Assembly: GCF_038502225.1 (NCBI RefSeq)
Contig: NW_027196484.1
Coordinates: forward strand, 25,546-89,545
Source of the DNA: Cherax quadricarinatus
Lineage: Eukaryota; Arthropoda; Malacostraca; Decapoda; Parastacidae
Length of the DNA stretch: 64,000 nucleotides
Direction: 5' to 3'
Shown here: piece after piece, positions 9,714-19,674 of the stretch
How positions within the stretch are numbered: the stretch's first letter is position 1
Layout: the number at the start of each line of letters is the position of its first letter
Program-made: the position numbers and the translations under genes
Notes under the pieces: model-generated
The model's input: only the letters and a program-made list of their open reading frames with translations
What the model was told of the DNA's origin: nothing
Databases searched by the model: none

Positions 9714-10565
9714 ATGGCTTGTTGTAGTGTTTTAGAATCTCAGGTTAAGGTGTCGAAGGAGGAAGTTCTACTTCTTCAGGAGGAAAATAGGAGGCTGAAG
9801 CTTCGCCTAGATGAGTTTGGGAGTGGGTGTGAGAATTTAGGTGGTAAGGAGGAAATGGTCACTAGCAGTGATAGTGGCAGCTGCTTTAAGTGGCAAGTGG
9901 TTCACAGTTCAGGAAGAAAGAAGATCAGGAGGGTTAACAGAGAAGATGTGAAGGTAGGAAACCGATTCTCTGTTCTCCAGGACGAGTGCACTTCAGTGGT
10001 TAGTGAAGTTGAAGGTACCACTGATTCCCCTGCTAATCAAGGTAAGAATATTTTAATAGTAGGAGATTCTCAGGTAAGATATATGGACCGTGCTTTTTGT
10101 AACAGAGACAGAAAGGTCAGACAGAGGGTGTGCCTTCCTGGAGCTGGTGTTGGTGACATAGTCAGCAGGTTGGATAATATTATGTCAGGTAATGGGAACA
10201 AGCCCATTATCTGTCTTAGTGCTGGGGGTAATGACATTGGGAAGGGCAGGAGACAGGAGCTGCTGGATAAGTACAGGTCAGCCATAGAAGTAGTCAGGTC
10301 TAAGGGAGGGATCCCAGTCATATGTAGCATCTTGCCTAGAAAGGGAGTGGGCAATGAATGGATGTCTAGGGCAATTGGTATAAATTGCTGGCTAGACAGG
10401 TACTGCAAGGAACTTGCAATCCCATTCATTGATAACTGGGACCTATTCTTTGGCAAACGTGATATGTATGCAAGGGATGGGGTTCATCTCTCTGGGGATG
10501 GAGTGGTTGCATTAGCCAATTCGATTGAGGGGGTAATTGATGACTTGTCTAGGAATTTAAACTGA
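9714..10565 (+). CDS. CR1 ORF1 protein with SGNH-type esterase domain
   Basis: The ATG at 9714 has an excellent context (caccATGG), and I chose it over an in-frame GTG at 9699. The 283-residue product begins with a short coiled region (EEVLLLQEENRRLKLRL), followed by a linker with basic SGRKKIRRVNRED. It then has an SGNH/GDSL-like hydrolase: NILIVGDSQVRYMD (block I, nucleophile Ser in GDSQ), LSAGGNDIG (block III) and YARDGVHLSGDG (block V Asp and His). CR1-clade ORF1 proteins are known to carry such esterase domains; their role in retrotransposition is uncertain, perhaps RNP or membrane handling. The frame is intact. It lies 14 bases before ORF2. Confidence 0.88.
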   Translation: MACCSVLESQVKVSKEEVLLLQEENRRLKLRLDEFGSGCENLGGKEEMVTSSDSGSCFKWQVVHSSGRKKIRRVNREDVKVGNRFSVLQDECTSVVSEVEGTTDSPANQGKNILIVGDSQVRYMDRAFCNRDRKVRQRVCLPGAGVGDIVSRLDNIMSGNGNKPIICLSAGGNDIGKGRRQELLDKYRSAIEVVRSKGGIPVICSILPRKGVGNEWMSRAIGINCWLDRYCKELAIPFIDNWDLFFGKRDMYARDGVHLSGDGVVALANSIEGVIDDLSRNLN

Positions 10566-10579
10566 TAGATTATAGAGGT

Positions 10580-13218
10580 ATGGGTGTTTGTGGGAAACAA
10601 TCAGGCTGCAGTATTAGGGTTGAAAACAGCAGATATTACCGGGATACCTCAGGGATATGTTTAAAAGACAATATTCAAAATAAAGTTGCTAGTAAAGGCA
10701 AATCAATTGATCAACAAACAAAGAGAGATAGTAGAGGGCAACGAGTGACTAGCTCCCTTAAGGTTTACTATACAAATAGTAGGAGTCTAAGAAATAAGAT
10801 AGATGAGCTAAGATTACTTGCAAGTGCAGGTAATATAGATATTATTGGTATAACAGAGACCTGGTTCAACCTGAAAGATAGAGAAATGCCTTCTGAATGC
10901 AACATACAGGGTTATAAACTATTCCACACTGATAGGGTCAACAGGAAGGGTGGTGGAGTGGCGATGTATGTCAGAGAAAATTTAAATTGTTGTCTTAGAC
11001 ATGATATAAGATTAGAAACATCGGACACAGAATCTGTTTGGCTACAGTTTCTCGAGGGTCGTGACAAATTAATTTTGGGTGTGATTTATAGGCCCCCAAA
11101 CCTTGATAGGGAGTGCAGTAAGCTGTTATGGGACGAAATTCATAAGGCATCTAGATATGAAAATGTTGTGATAATGGGAGATTTTAACTTTAGACAAATT
11201 GATTGGAACAATATGACAGGAAATCTTGAGTCTAGTGACTTTCTTGATACGGTTCAGGATTGCTTTTTAGAACAGTTGTGACAGAACCAACAAGACGAAA
11301 CAATCTGCTTGACTTGGTTATTGCCAACAAAGAGTCACTAATTAATAATCTCGAGGTTAATGATGAGCTTGGGGAAAGTGATCACAAATCACTTAGTTTC
11401 AATATATCATGGAATTACCCAGATAACTGCAATCAAATCTGTCCCAGATTTTTCGCTTGGCCGACTTCATGGGACTGAAAAATTACCTGGGTGGGCTAAA
11501 TTGGGATGTCCTGACTATGGGTCAGGTAGGTGATCTTGATTGGGATGTCCTGACTATGGGTTGCCAATATGACGTTTTTCAGAGCATAGTTCTAGCTGCC
11601 CAGACAACTTTTGTTCCGAGTAGGGAAATTAGATCTAACAAAAATGATCCCAAATGGATGAACAATAGATTAAAACATCTCATTGGTCAAAAGAGAGGCA
11701 TATATAGGCATATCAAAAGAGGGGATGGGCAGTTAAGAAATCAATATATTCAATTAAAGAGAGAAATAAAGAAAGGAATAAGAAAAGCAAAAAGGGATTA
11801 TGAGGCTAAGGTCGCAAGGGATTCAAAGACTAACCCAAAAGGGTTCTTTCAGGTATACAGAAGTAAGATTAGGGACAAGATAGGCCCACTTAAGAGTAAC
11901 TCAGGTCAGATCACTGACAGTGATCTGACCTCTCTGTTTTTACCCTAGAAAATAGTAGCGAAATTCTAGAAATAGATTATGTTGAACAGGACGATAATAA
12001 ACTATGCACGATTGGGGTAACTAGTGACATGGTCCTTAGACAGAGAAATTAAAATCTAACAAATCCCCAGGTCCTGATGAATTGTTAGCAAGGGTGTTAA
12101 AGGAATGTAAAGAGGAACTTAGCATACCTTTGGCTAATCTTTTCAACATATCACTACAAACTAGCATAGTGCCTGATAAGTGGAAAATGGCAAATGTAAT
12201 ACCTATTTACAAGGCAGGTGACAGGTCCTTAGCTTCGAACTATAGACCAATAAGCCTTACCTCCATAGTGGGAAAATTTATGGAATCAATAATTGCCGAA
12301 GCAATTCGTAGCCATCTCGAAAGGCATAAATTGATTAATGAATCTCAACACGGTTTTACAAAGGGGCGTTCCTGTCTTACGAATTTACTAACTTTCTTCA
12401 CGAAGGTGTTTGAGGAGGTAGATCATGGTAATGAATATGATATTGTGTATATGGACTTCAGTAAGGCTTTCGATAGAGTTCCACATCTGAGGTTACTGAG
12501 GAAACTTAAGGCACACGGAATAGGAGGAGAAATTTTTTCCTGGGTAGAGGCATGGTTGACAAATAGGCAGCAGAGAGTTTGCATAAATGGGGAGAAATCA
12601 GAATGGGGGCACGTCACAAGCGGTGTTCCACAGGGGTCAGTGTTGGGCCCGTTGTTGTTCACAATTTACATAAACGACATAGATGAGGGAATAAATAGCG
12701 ACATAAGCAAATTTGCTGATGACACCAAAATAGGCCATCCAATTCATTCTAATGAGGACATTAGAGCACTCCAGGATGATTTGAATAGACTGATGCAATG
12801 GTCGGAGAAGTGGCAGATGCAGTTTAATATAGACAAATGCAAAGTTCTAAATGTTGGACAGGAAAATAACCATGCCACATATAAACTAAATAATGTAGAT
12901 CTTAATACTACTGATTGCGAAAAGGATTTAGGAGTTCTGGTTAGCAGTAATCTAAAACCAAGACAACAGTGCATTAGTGTTTGCAATAAAGCTAACAGAA
13001 TCCTTGGCTTCATATCAAGAAGTATAAATAATAGAAGTCCTCAGGTTGTTCTTCAACTCTATATATCCTTGGTTAGGCCTCATTTAGATTATGCTGCTCA
13101 GTTCTGGTCACCGTATTACAGAATGGATATAAATGCTCTGGAAAACGTACAGAGGAGGATGACAAAGTTGATCCCATGTATCAGAAATCTTCCCTATGAG
13201 GATAGACTGAGGCCCTGA
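10580..13218 (+). pseudogene. CR1 ORF2 (APE endonuclease + RT), frameshifted
   Basis: The frame from ATG at 10580 has APE motifs: TNSRSLRNKIDELR, DIIGITETWF, GVIYRPPN, VIMGDFNF. It shifts near 11270 into a frame holding LLDLVIANKE and ESDHKSLSF. It shifts again near 11457, and about 12000-12080 is deleted relative to copy 3 (the EMCRIFNTYF and DKLKPNKSPG regions). RT continues from 12082 with YRPISLTSIVGK, QHGFTKGRSC, MDFSKAFDRVPH, GVPQGSVLGPLL and FADDTKI, then LGVLVSSNLKPRQQ. One more base loss near 13213 ends it early. It is dead as a single protein, although both catalytic regions are recognisable. Confidence 0.9.
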
Positions 13219-13424
13219 ATCTGCACTCTCTAGAAAGGCGTAGAATTAGGGGGGATATGATTGAGGTGTATAAATGGAAAACAGGAATAAATAAAGGGGG
13301 ATGTAAATAGCGTGCTAAAAATATTTAGCCAAGACAAGACTCGCTACAATCGTTTTAAGTTGGAAAAATTCAGATTCAGGAAGGATATAGGAGAGCACTG
13401 GTTTGGTAATAGAGTTGTGGATGA

Positions 13425-14493
13425 CCCTTTGACTGTCGCGGCCGTATATATACGTCTTACGAGGTACCGTGTTTGACGTATATATACTCATAAATTCTAG
13501 CGGCTTCAAATCAAGCAGGAGAAAGCTGGTAGGCCCACATGTGAGAGAATGGGTCTGTGTGGTCAGTGTGCACCATATAAAAAAAATCCTGGAGCACGCA
13601 GTGCATAATGAGAAAAAAAAAACTCCGACCGTTTTTTTTTAATTAAAATGCCGACTTTGTGGTCTATTTTCGTATAGTATTTATGGTTGTATTCTCGTTT
13701 TCTTGGTCTCATTTGATAGAATGGAAAACATATTATAGAAATAGAGGTGATTTTGATTGATTTTACTATAAAAAGAACCTGGAAATGGAGCTCAAAGTAG
13801 GGGAAATGTTTGATTTTTGCCGATGTTCAAAAGTAAACAAATGATGTCATTGTCCAATAAATGTCCAACTAGCCATTCTAATATGCAGTCATGAATGGGT
13901 TGATGTTATTTATACAATTATTACAGTATTGCAGTAGTCTGCATAATAGTAAATCTTCTATTTTTTGTTTGAATAAAAATTCAAAATAGAAAGCAAGAGT
14001 AATATCAGAGGGGCCTGGAGACATGACTGATGAACAAAGAAAATGTTATTTTAGAGCCAGGAATGTCTGCATTGTTCATTCTGGACCTTATTTTGAAATT
14101 GTCATATTTTTTAATTTTCGTGAAATTGGCCAAATTGCAAATTTCTGACCACATTATTGGGTAGTTGAAATCGGTAAATGGGCAGTTTCTTGTACTCAAT
14201 CGATAGAAAAAATGGAGTTCTAAAGAAATAGCTATGAGTTTGGTTGACTTGAACAATGGAATTAGCCGAAAATAGGGCTCAAAGTGGGCGAAATCGCCGA
14301 TTTGTAAATATCGCCGAGGTCGCTAACTTCGCGAGAGCATAATTCCGTCAGTTTTCCATCAAATTTCGTTTTTTTGGTGTCATTACAATCGGGAAAAGAT
14401 TCTCTATCATTTCATAAGAAAATTTTTTTTTTTTTTTTAAATTTTGCGACACCAGGAGACACCTCAGGATTGGGGGTTGCGACAGTCAAGGGG
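13425..14493 (+). mobile_element. piggyBac-type non-autonomous element A
   Basis: Left end CCCTTTGACTGTCGCGGCCG, right end GCGACAGTCAAGGGG followed by TTAA (14494-14497), so the termini are inverted repeats. The left flank is CR1 sequence without TTAA, so that side has been altered. The interior is non-coding, with (a)n and (t)n runs and 'gcggcttcaaatcaagc' near the left end. A near-identical partial copy is at 33113-34013. Confidence 0.8.
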
Positions 14494-14548
14494 TTAAATA
14501 GTGTGAGTACCCTCTTATAGGTACCTTCTTTAATGTGGGTTACCACAA

Positions 14549-15646
14549 CCCTTTGAGGGTTTTCGGCCGTACTAGTAACCCTTTGAGGGTTTTCTCGTAC
14601 TAGTACGTCTTACCAGGGTTTTTGACGTACTAGTACGCATAAATTCTAGCGCCCTCAAATCTAGTGGGAGAAAGCTGGTAGGCCTACATATGAAAGAATG
14701 GGTCTATGTGGTCAGTGTGCACAGTATAAAAAAAATCCTGCAGCACACAGTGCATAATGAGAAAAAAAAAACTTTGACCATTTTTTTGGAATAAAACAGC
14801 GACTTTGCACTGTATTTTCGTATGGTATTTATTGTTGTATTCTAGTTTTCTTGGTCTCATTTTATAGAATGGAAGACATATTACAGAAATTGAGATGATT
14901 TTGACTGGTTTTACAATGAAAAGTACCTTGAAATTGAGCTCAAAGTAGCAGAAATGTTCGGTTTTTACCAAAGTGCAAAAGTAAACAAATCATGCCAAGC
15001 GTCCAATACACGTCAACTGGTGAGTCTAATATTCTTTCACAAGTGCACCAATAATATTTATACCATTTTTTACACTAATGCAGTAGTCTGCATAACAGTA
15101 AATCTTCTATTTTTTGTGAGAATAAAAATTCAAAGTGGAAAGCAAAAGAATATAAGAGGGGCCTTGAGACGTGACTAATGAACAGAGGAAATGTCATTTT
15201 AGTGCCAGGAATGTCTTTCTTGTTTATTCTGGACCCTATTCGGAAATTGGCATCTTTTGAAATTTGTGTGAAATTGGCAAAATTGCTAAATTCTGACCAC
15301 TGTACTGGATAGTTGAATTTCATAAATGGGTGGTTTCTTGCACCCATTCGATAGAAAAAATGGAGTTCTAGCGAAATATTCATGTTTTTTGTCGACTAGT
15401 ACAGTGAAATTGGCCGAAAATGGGGCTCAAAGTGGGCAAAATCGCCGATGCGTAAACATCGCCGAGACCGCTAACTTTGCGAGAGCATAATTCCGTAAGT
15501 TTTCTATCAAATTTCAAACTTTTGGTGTCATTATGATCGGGAAAAGATTCTCTATCTTTTCATAAGAGAAAATAATTTTTTTTTTTTTTTAAATTTGGCC
15601 GACCCTGAGAACGAGTTTCGGAGAGGGCCTGTCGACCCTCAAAGGG
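14549..15646 (+). mobile_element. piggyBac-type non-autonomous element B
   Basis: Divergent relative of element A: the left end CCCTTTGAGGGTTTTC is present twice, 30 bases apart (14549 and 14579), and the right end is gaccctcaaaGGG with TTAA at 15647-15650. The interior aligns with A (ctagcgccctcaaatc; 'ggtcagtgtgcacagtataa'). No coding region. Its right end lies 34 bases before the VPS37A exon acceptor. Confidence 0.75.
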
Positions 15647-15684
15647 TTAATCTTCTACATAATTCGTGTTGTCATTGTTTTCAG

Positions 15685-15843
15685 TTGGTGTGTTACCTGA
15701 AGTAGCATCATTGAGCAGTGAAGAGCTGGAAGACCTTTTGAACTGTGACGACAAGTTGACAGAATTTGTTGCTGCTCTTCCCCAGGTGACAGCACTTAAC
15801 AAACAGTGTGATCAACTCATCATCCAAAATGAAGCTTTAGCTA
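15685..15843 (+). CDS. VPS37A: VPS37A coding exon: start of Mod(r) domain
   Basis: An open block of 53 codon-equivalents between a tttcag acceptor and an A|gtaggt donor. It enters with two bases of a split codon and leaves with one. The translation has the helical start of the VPS37 Mod(r) domain: LPEVASLSSEELEDLLNCDD, then a segment ending QLIIQNEALA. This matches the VPS37A pattern of a proline-leucine entry, an 'L..L...D.L..F...LP' helix and an 'I..NE.LA' helix that pairs with TSG101 in the ESCRT-I stalk. The upstream exon is not visible. A Penelope fragment begins about 65 bases after the donor. Low-complexity TE sequence surrounds this block, so its family match and splice sites are the main support. 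Confidence 0.85.
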
Positions 15844-15907
15844 GTAGGTTCTTGTTAATTTTATATCTGGTTTTGGTATAAACCTTGGTAATAAATACCG
15901 ACAAGTT

Positions 15908-16098
15908 GGTTTAGAAAGACACGTAAGCAAACACTATGACATATTTATTAGAAAACGTTTCGGTCCTGGGACCTTGATCACTTCTAACATACAGAGGTAG
16001 AAAGACATTATATATATAGGCGGAGAGTGAGGTGTGAGTGACGCACGTGACCTGAGGAATGTCATGTTGTGATGAGGACGGGTAGACGATGAAATCAT
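15908..16098 (-). mobile_element. Penelope-like element end, inverted, part 1
   Basis: Reverse complement of the 3' end of the Penelope element at 17571-18545, with >90% visible match, including 'cgtttcggtcctgggacctt'. It is interrupted at 16098 by a CR1 insertion and resumes at 17435. Confidence 0.85.
15930..15992 (-). ncRNA. hammerhead-like motif, inverted Penelope copy
   Basis: Reverse complement of the motif at 18465-18535, with the same GTGATCA core, GGTCC/GGACC stem and GAAACG. It is present because the inverted Penelope fragment includes the same end. Confidence 0.38.
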
Positions 16099-17434
16099 AA
16101 GAACATAAGAAAGGAGGAACACTGCAGCTGGCCTGTTGGCCCATACTAGGCAGGTCCTTTACAATTCATCCCACTAACAAAACATTTGCCCAACCCAATT
16201 TTCAATGCTAGCCAAGAAATAAGCTCTGATGTGCAAGTCCCACTCAAATCCAACCCCTCCCACTCATGTACTTATCCAACCTAAATTTGAAACTACCCAA
16301 AGTCCCAGCCTCAATCACCCAACTAGGTAAACTGTTCCACTCATCAACTACCCTATTTCCAAACCAATACTTTCCTATGTCCTTTCTAAATCTAAATTTA
16401 TCTAATTTAAATCCATTACTGCGGGTTCTCTCTTGGAGAGATATCCTCAAGACCCTATTAATATCCCCTTTATTAATACCTATCTTCCACTTATACACCT
16501 CGATCAGGTCTCCCCTCATTCTTCGTCTAACAAGTGAATGTAACTTAAGAGTCTTCAATCTTTCTTCATAAGGAAGATTTCTAATGCTATGTATTAATTT
16601 AGTCATCCTACGCTGAATGTTTTCTAACGAATTTATGTCCATTCTGTAATATGGAGACCAGAATTGAGCTGCATAATCTAGGTGAGGCCTTACTAATGAT
16701 GTATAAAGCTGCAGTATGACCTCTGGACTTCTGTTGCTTACACTTCTTGATATAAATCCCAGTAATCTATTTGCCTTATTACGTACGCTTAGGCATTGCT
16801 GTCTTGGTTTAAGGTTGCTGCTCACCATAACCCCCAAGTCCTTTTCGCAATCTGTATGGCTAAGTTCTACATCATTTAACTTATAAGTGCTAGGGTTATG
16901 GACACTCCCGAGCTTCAGAACCTTGCATTTATCTACATTGAACTGCATCTGCCATTTTTCTGACCAAGAATATAGTTTGTTTAACTCCTCCTGAAGTTCC
17001 CTAACGTCTACGTTTGAATCGATTATCCTACCTATCTTTGTGTCATCGGCGAATTTGCTCATATCACTAGTAATTTCCTCATCAAGGTCATTGATATATA
17101 TTATAAACAACAACGGGCCCAAGACTGATCCCTGTGGAACGCCACCTGTTACAGATCCCCACTCGGATTTAACCCCATTTATGGACACACTATGCTTCCT
17201 GTCTGTGAGCCATGACTCGATCCATGAGAGCACTTTTCCCCCAATGCCATGAGCTGCCACTTTCTTTAACAGTCTTTGGTGCGGAACTCTATCAAAAGCC
17301 TTACTAAAATCTAAGTAAATAATATCAAACTCTTTATCGTGGTCAACAGCCTCAAAAGCTTTACTGAAGAAAGTTAATAAATTAGTTAGACAAGACCGGC
17401 CTCTTGTGAATCCATGCTGAGTATCATTAATCAA
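16099..17434 (-). mobile_element. CR1-clade LINE, copy 2, 5' truncated
   Basis: Inserted in the inverted Penelope fragment: the Penelope sequence continues exactly across the insertion (aaatcat|gtgactcc). The 3' end, read on the minus strand, is cctttcttatgttctt, matching the (ttcttatg) ending of CR1 copy 3. The 5' end is truncated within RT. Confidence 0.9.
16244..17434 (-). CDS. CR1 reverse transcriptase, 5' truncated but open
   Basis: A 396-residue open frame running to the truncation point, with no internal stop. Motifs in order: TQHGFTRGRSCLTNLLTFF, IIYLDFSKAFDRVPHQRLL (first catalytic Asp), GVPQGSVLGPLLFIIYINDL, MSKFADDTKIG (FADD), LGVMVSSNLKPRQQ, and the C-terminal YWFGNRVVDEWNSLP near the end. 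The APE endonuclease and the front of RT are lost, and there is no native start codon, so it cannot make a working enzyme. It is more diverged from copies 1 and 3 than those are from each other. Confidence 0.9.
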   Translation of the reverse strand: MINDTQHGFTRGRSCLTNLLTFFSKAFEAVDHDKEFDIIYLDFSKAFDRVPHQRLLKKVAAHGIGGKVLSWIESWLTDRKHSVSINGVKSEWGSVTGGVPQGSVLGPLLFIIYINDLDEEITSDMSKFADDTKIGRIIDSNVDVRELQEELNKLYSWSEKWQMQFNVDKCKVLKLGSVHNPSTYKLNDVELSHTDCEKDLGVMVSSNLKPRQQCLSVRNKANRLLGFISRSVSNRSPEVILQLYTSLVRPHLDYAAQFWSPYYRMDINSLENIQRRMTKLIHSIRNLPYEERLKTLKLHSLVRRRMRGDLIEVYKWKIGINKGDINRVLRISLQERTRSNGFKLDKFRFRKDIGKYWFGNRVVDEWNSLPSWVIEAGTLGSFKFRLDKYMSGRGWI

Positions 17435-17570
17435 GTGACTCCTGTGTTGTTGGGTTGGTGGTGCTTAAGTATCATGTATGCCAACGTTTTTGAAATTTTG
17501 TAGTTTCCAGTGTTGCGTTCTATAGTGTCGGTAATGGCGATTAGTGAGGCTTCTAGGCACCGTCGGCGTC
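17435..17570 (-). mobile_element. Penelope-like element end, inverted, part 2
   Basis: Resumes the inverted Penelope fragment after the CR1 insertion (ttggtggtgctt; 'gcgttctatagtgtcggtaa'), and meets the forward Penelope copy head to head at about 17570. Confidence 0.85.
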
Positions 17571-17574
17571 TGCC

Positions 17575-18525
17575 AAACTTCCTTTCCTCGACGTTCTTCT
17601 GTGCAGATCTCCCGACAGTGACAAACTTCTCTTCAAAGTGTATAGAAAACCTACCAACAAGGACGATCTTTTACACTTTTATTCACACCAAGACACCCGC
17701 ACTAAGAGAGGAGTCCTCATTGGCTTCTTCTTGAGAGCTCTTCGCATCTCCAGCCCTTGTTTTCTAGAAGAAGAATGCACTTACATAACACAAGCCTTTA
17801 CATGTCTTCAGTTCCCATCTTTCTTCATCCGAGATTGCAGACTCAAGGCACAAGCTATCCTCAACAAACTGCCGATGGAACAGCCCCCTAAGCAGTTCAT
17901 AGTACTCCCATGTGGTGATGTTGCCACGAATACTCGCTGGGCACTTACTATGAGTAACATCAACGTTTCCACCATAAACACATCATCTATCAAAGACCTC
18001 ACTACGAAACGCAGCCCCACACCTCTAACTTCTACAGCAGGCGTCTACACTATCCCCTGTGGGTTCTGTCCCAAGAAATATGTAGGCGAGACAGGCAGAG
18101 ATCTTGCATTCCGCCTGAATGAGCATCGAAACGCCTCTAACAGAGACGATGTAAGGTACGCCTGTGTCCTCCACAGAGACTCCACGGGGCATTTGATGAA
18201 CTGGAATGAGGCACAACTCGTTCTCACAGAACCAGACCTCAGATGCCGACGGTGCCTAGAAGCCTCACTAATCGCCGTCACCGACACTATAGAACGCAAC
18301 ACTGGAAACTACAAAATTTCAAAAACATGCACCACCAACCCAACAACACAGGAGTCACATGATTTCATCGTCTACCCGTCCTCATCACAACATGACATTC
18401 CTCAGGTCATGTGCGTCACTCACACCTCACTCTCCGCCTATATATATATAATGTCTTTCTACCTCTGTATGTTAGAAGTGATCAAGGTCCCAGGACCGAA
18501 ACGTTTTCTAATAAATATGTCATAG
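17575..18525 (+). CDS. Penelope RT C-terminus plus GIY-YIG endonuclease, 5' partial
   Basis: In-frame from the truncation: KLPFLDVLLCRSPDS, then FKVYRKPTNKDDLLHFYSHQ, the conserved end of Penelope RT ('PFLD...VYRKPT...LH..S'). The C-terminal domain carries AGVYTIPCGFCPKKYVGETG and RLNEHRNA, the GIY-YIG nuclease core in the Penelope form (GVY...YVG, Arg and His following, Cys pair in between). EASLIAVTDT..RNTGNYKI gives the late conserved segment. Penelope uses this nuclease to nick its target. The RT catalytic motifs (YxDD region) are absent because of truncation. The reading frame continues through the 3' region to a stop at 18523. Confidence 0.88.
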   Translation, partial: KLPFLDVLLCRSPDSDKLLFKVYRKPTNKDDLLHFYSHQDTRTKRGVLIGFFLRALRISSPCFLEEECTYITQAFTCLQFPSFFIRDCRLKAQAILNKLPMEQPPKQFIVLPCGDVATNTRWALTMSNINVSTINTSSIKDLTTKRSPTPLTSTAGVYTIPCGFCPKKYVGETGRDLAFRLNEHRNASNRDDVRYACVLHRDSTGHLMNWNEAQLVLTEPDLRCRRCLEASLIAVTDTIERNTGNYKISKTCTTNPTTQESHDFIVYPSSSQHDIPQVMCVTHTSLSAYIYIMSFYLCMLEVIKVPGPKRFLINMS

Positions 18526-18535
18526 TGTTTGCTTT
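18465..18535 (+). ncRNA. hammerhead-ribozyme-like motif at Penelope 3' end
   Basis: Core-like order: GTGATCA (18478-18484), a GGTCC/GGACC stem II, GAAAC (18498-18502), then GTC at 18519-18521. Canonical hammerhead cores read CUGAUGA ... GAAA ... UH. Here C3 and G8 are swapped to G3 and C8, which keeps the 3-8 pair. Hammerhead motifs are documented in Penelope-like elements. Stem I is not convincing by eye, so activity is uncertain. Confidence 0.4.
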
Positions 18536-18545
18536 CGTGTCTTTC

Positions 18546-19189
18546 TAAACCATATCTGGTTTTGTCTAGTCTAATACAGATGATCAAATTATTTTGAATT
18601 TCAGTACTGTTTCCTGTTGCTGGTTGGCATATGAGGTGTGAAAATAGTCCAAACTTCAAAAAAATAGTTTATTACAGTACTATTTTCTTTTATTTATTAT
18701 TTATATTGAAATTACTTGATGAATACAGTACTGTACAGAGGTTTGTAAATTAGAGCAATGTAAACAAACTTTCTTATAATGAAACCTGAATTAAATTTTC
18801 ATATTGAAATGAAGAATAGAATTTTAGAATTGTGAATAAGAGTGATTATTGAGTATATTACTTTGCAAACAATATGTACCGTAGCATTTTGGGAAAGTTT
18901 TAAGATAACCATCCTTGAAAAAGGGATATTAATATACAGTTAGTGAACGGCAACCATCTAGTGAGGTACAGTATTACCATCCTGTCAAATGAGTGTGAAG
19001 TGAGAACTTGTTAATGTGTTTACACTGGCAGGATTGCTGATCTCTCTCTCTCTCTCTCTCTCACAAACGTTAAGATGATAGGTGAATCTTATAAACTTCG
19101 ACTTGCATTCACCACGTACATACAGAGCCTTTACTTTCCCCTGTGCTTTATAATAGTTCTTAATCCTGTAATGCTGTTATTTCCTTTGC
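18546..19189. other. intron sequence, no gene seen
   Basis: AT-rich VPS37A intron DNA. Only a (tc)n microsatellite near 19038-19062 stands out. Confidence 0.5.
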
Positions 19190-19285
19190 AGCTTAGGAGG
19201 CCTGGTCTCAGACCAGGCCTCCTAGGTTGCGAAGACCCAAGCCCTGGTCTGAGACCAGGCCTTGGGAAGATAATCCCTAAAAACC
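19190..19285 (+). repeat. SINE fragment with palindromes
   Basis: Contains 'aggcctggtctcagaccagg' and, about 45 bases on, 'ccctggtctgagaccaggcc'. Each is self-complementary and resembles the aggcctggtctcagatcaag motif of the SINE at 20281-20470. Confidence 0.6.
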
Positions 19286-19452
19286 ATTGACAGATATTAA
19301 CTGTCTTAAGGATTTTTTATAATGACTGAAACACTGTGTAACTGTAGGAACAATATTTTGCTATTGTGGGTACAGTATTTGAATCGTGTAGTTTTTTTTT
19401 TTTTTGTAGGGTGTTCCATATTTTGGGATCCTTAATTTGCATAATGTTTATT

Positions 19453-19536
19453 CATAAGTTCAGTCCTACAGTCCATGGATCATAAGTTCAGTCCTACAGT
19501 CCATGGATCATAAGTTCAGTCCTACAGTCCATGGAT
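19453..19536 (+). repeat. 28-bp direct repeat, three perfect units
   Basis: Three contiguous copies of a unit starting cataagttcagtcctacag and ending tccatggat. There are no spacers between units, so this is an ordinary short tandem repeat. Confidence 0.95.
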
Positions 19537-19674
19537 TCTGTTGCAACACTGGGTTAGTCTTACAGTTCAATTCTGAAGAAGTCGAGTGTAGTGTGTAAAA
19601 AGCTTGTTTATTATCTTTAATAGGCTGAGAGCTTTGAATACAGTTGATGTATAATTTTTAATGGCAGATTTTTA

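Larger units (their letters stand above)
9646..13424 (+). mobile_element. CR1-clade LINE, copy 1, near full length, 3' end lost
   Basis: Contains a 5' leader, intact ORF1, and a frameshifted ORF2 with APE endonuclease and RT. The element stops abruptly at 'gttgtggatga' where a piggyBac-type element begins, so the 3' UTR and the ttcttatg repeats seen in copy 3 are absent. The same family is present at 16099-17434 (-) and 24512-26454 (+). Confidence 0.9.
17571..18545 (+). mobile_element. Penelope-like element, 5' truncated
   Basis: A forward copy holding the end of RT, the GIY-YIG nuclease and the 3' region. Together with the inverted pieces (15908-17570) it forms the head-to-head partial duplex typical of Penelope-like elements. 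Confidence 0.88.

Noticed and set aside
1..15684. Search for upstream VPS37A exons (UEV-like domain)
   Set aside because: No block between AG and GT with UEV-like protein could be identified; the interval is almost wholly transposon.
19190..19285. Strong hairpins considered as an RNA gene or terminator
   Set aside because: The motif matches part of a SINE found again at 20281-20470, so a repeat origin is simpler.
19453..19536. Three 28-base repeats, a length typical of CRISPR repeats
   Set aside because: The units are directly contiguous with no spacers, and the sequence is eukaryotic.
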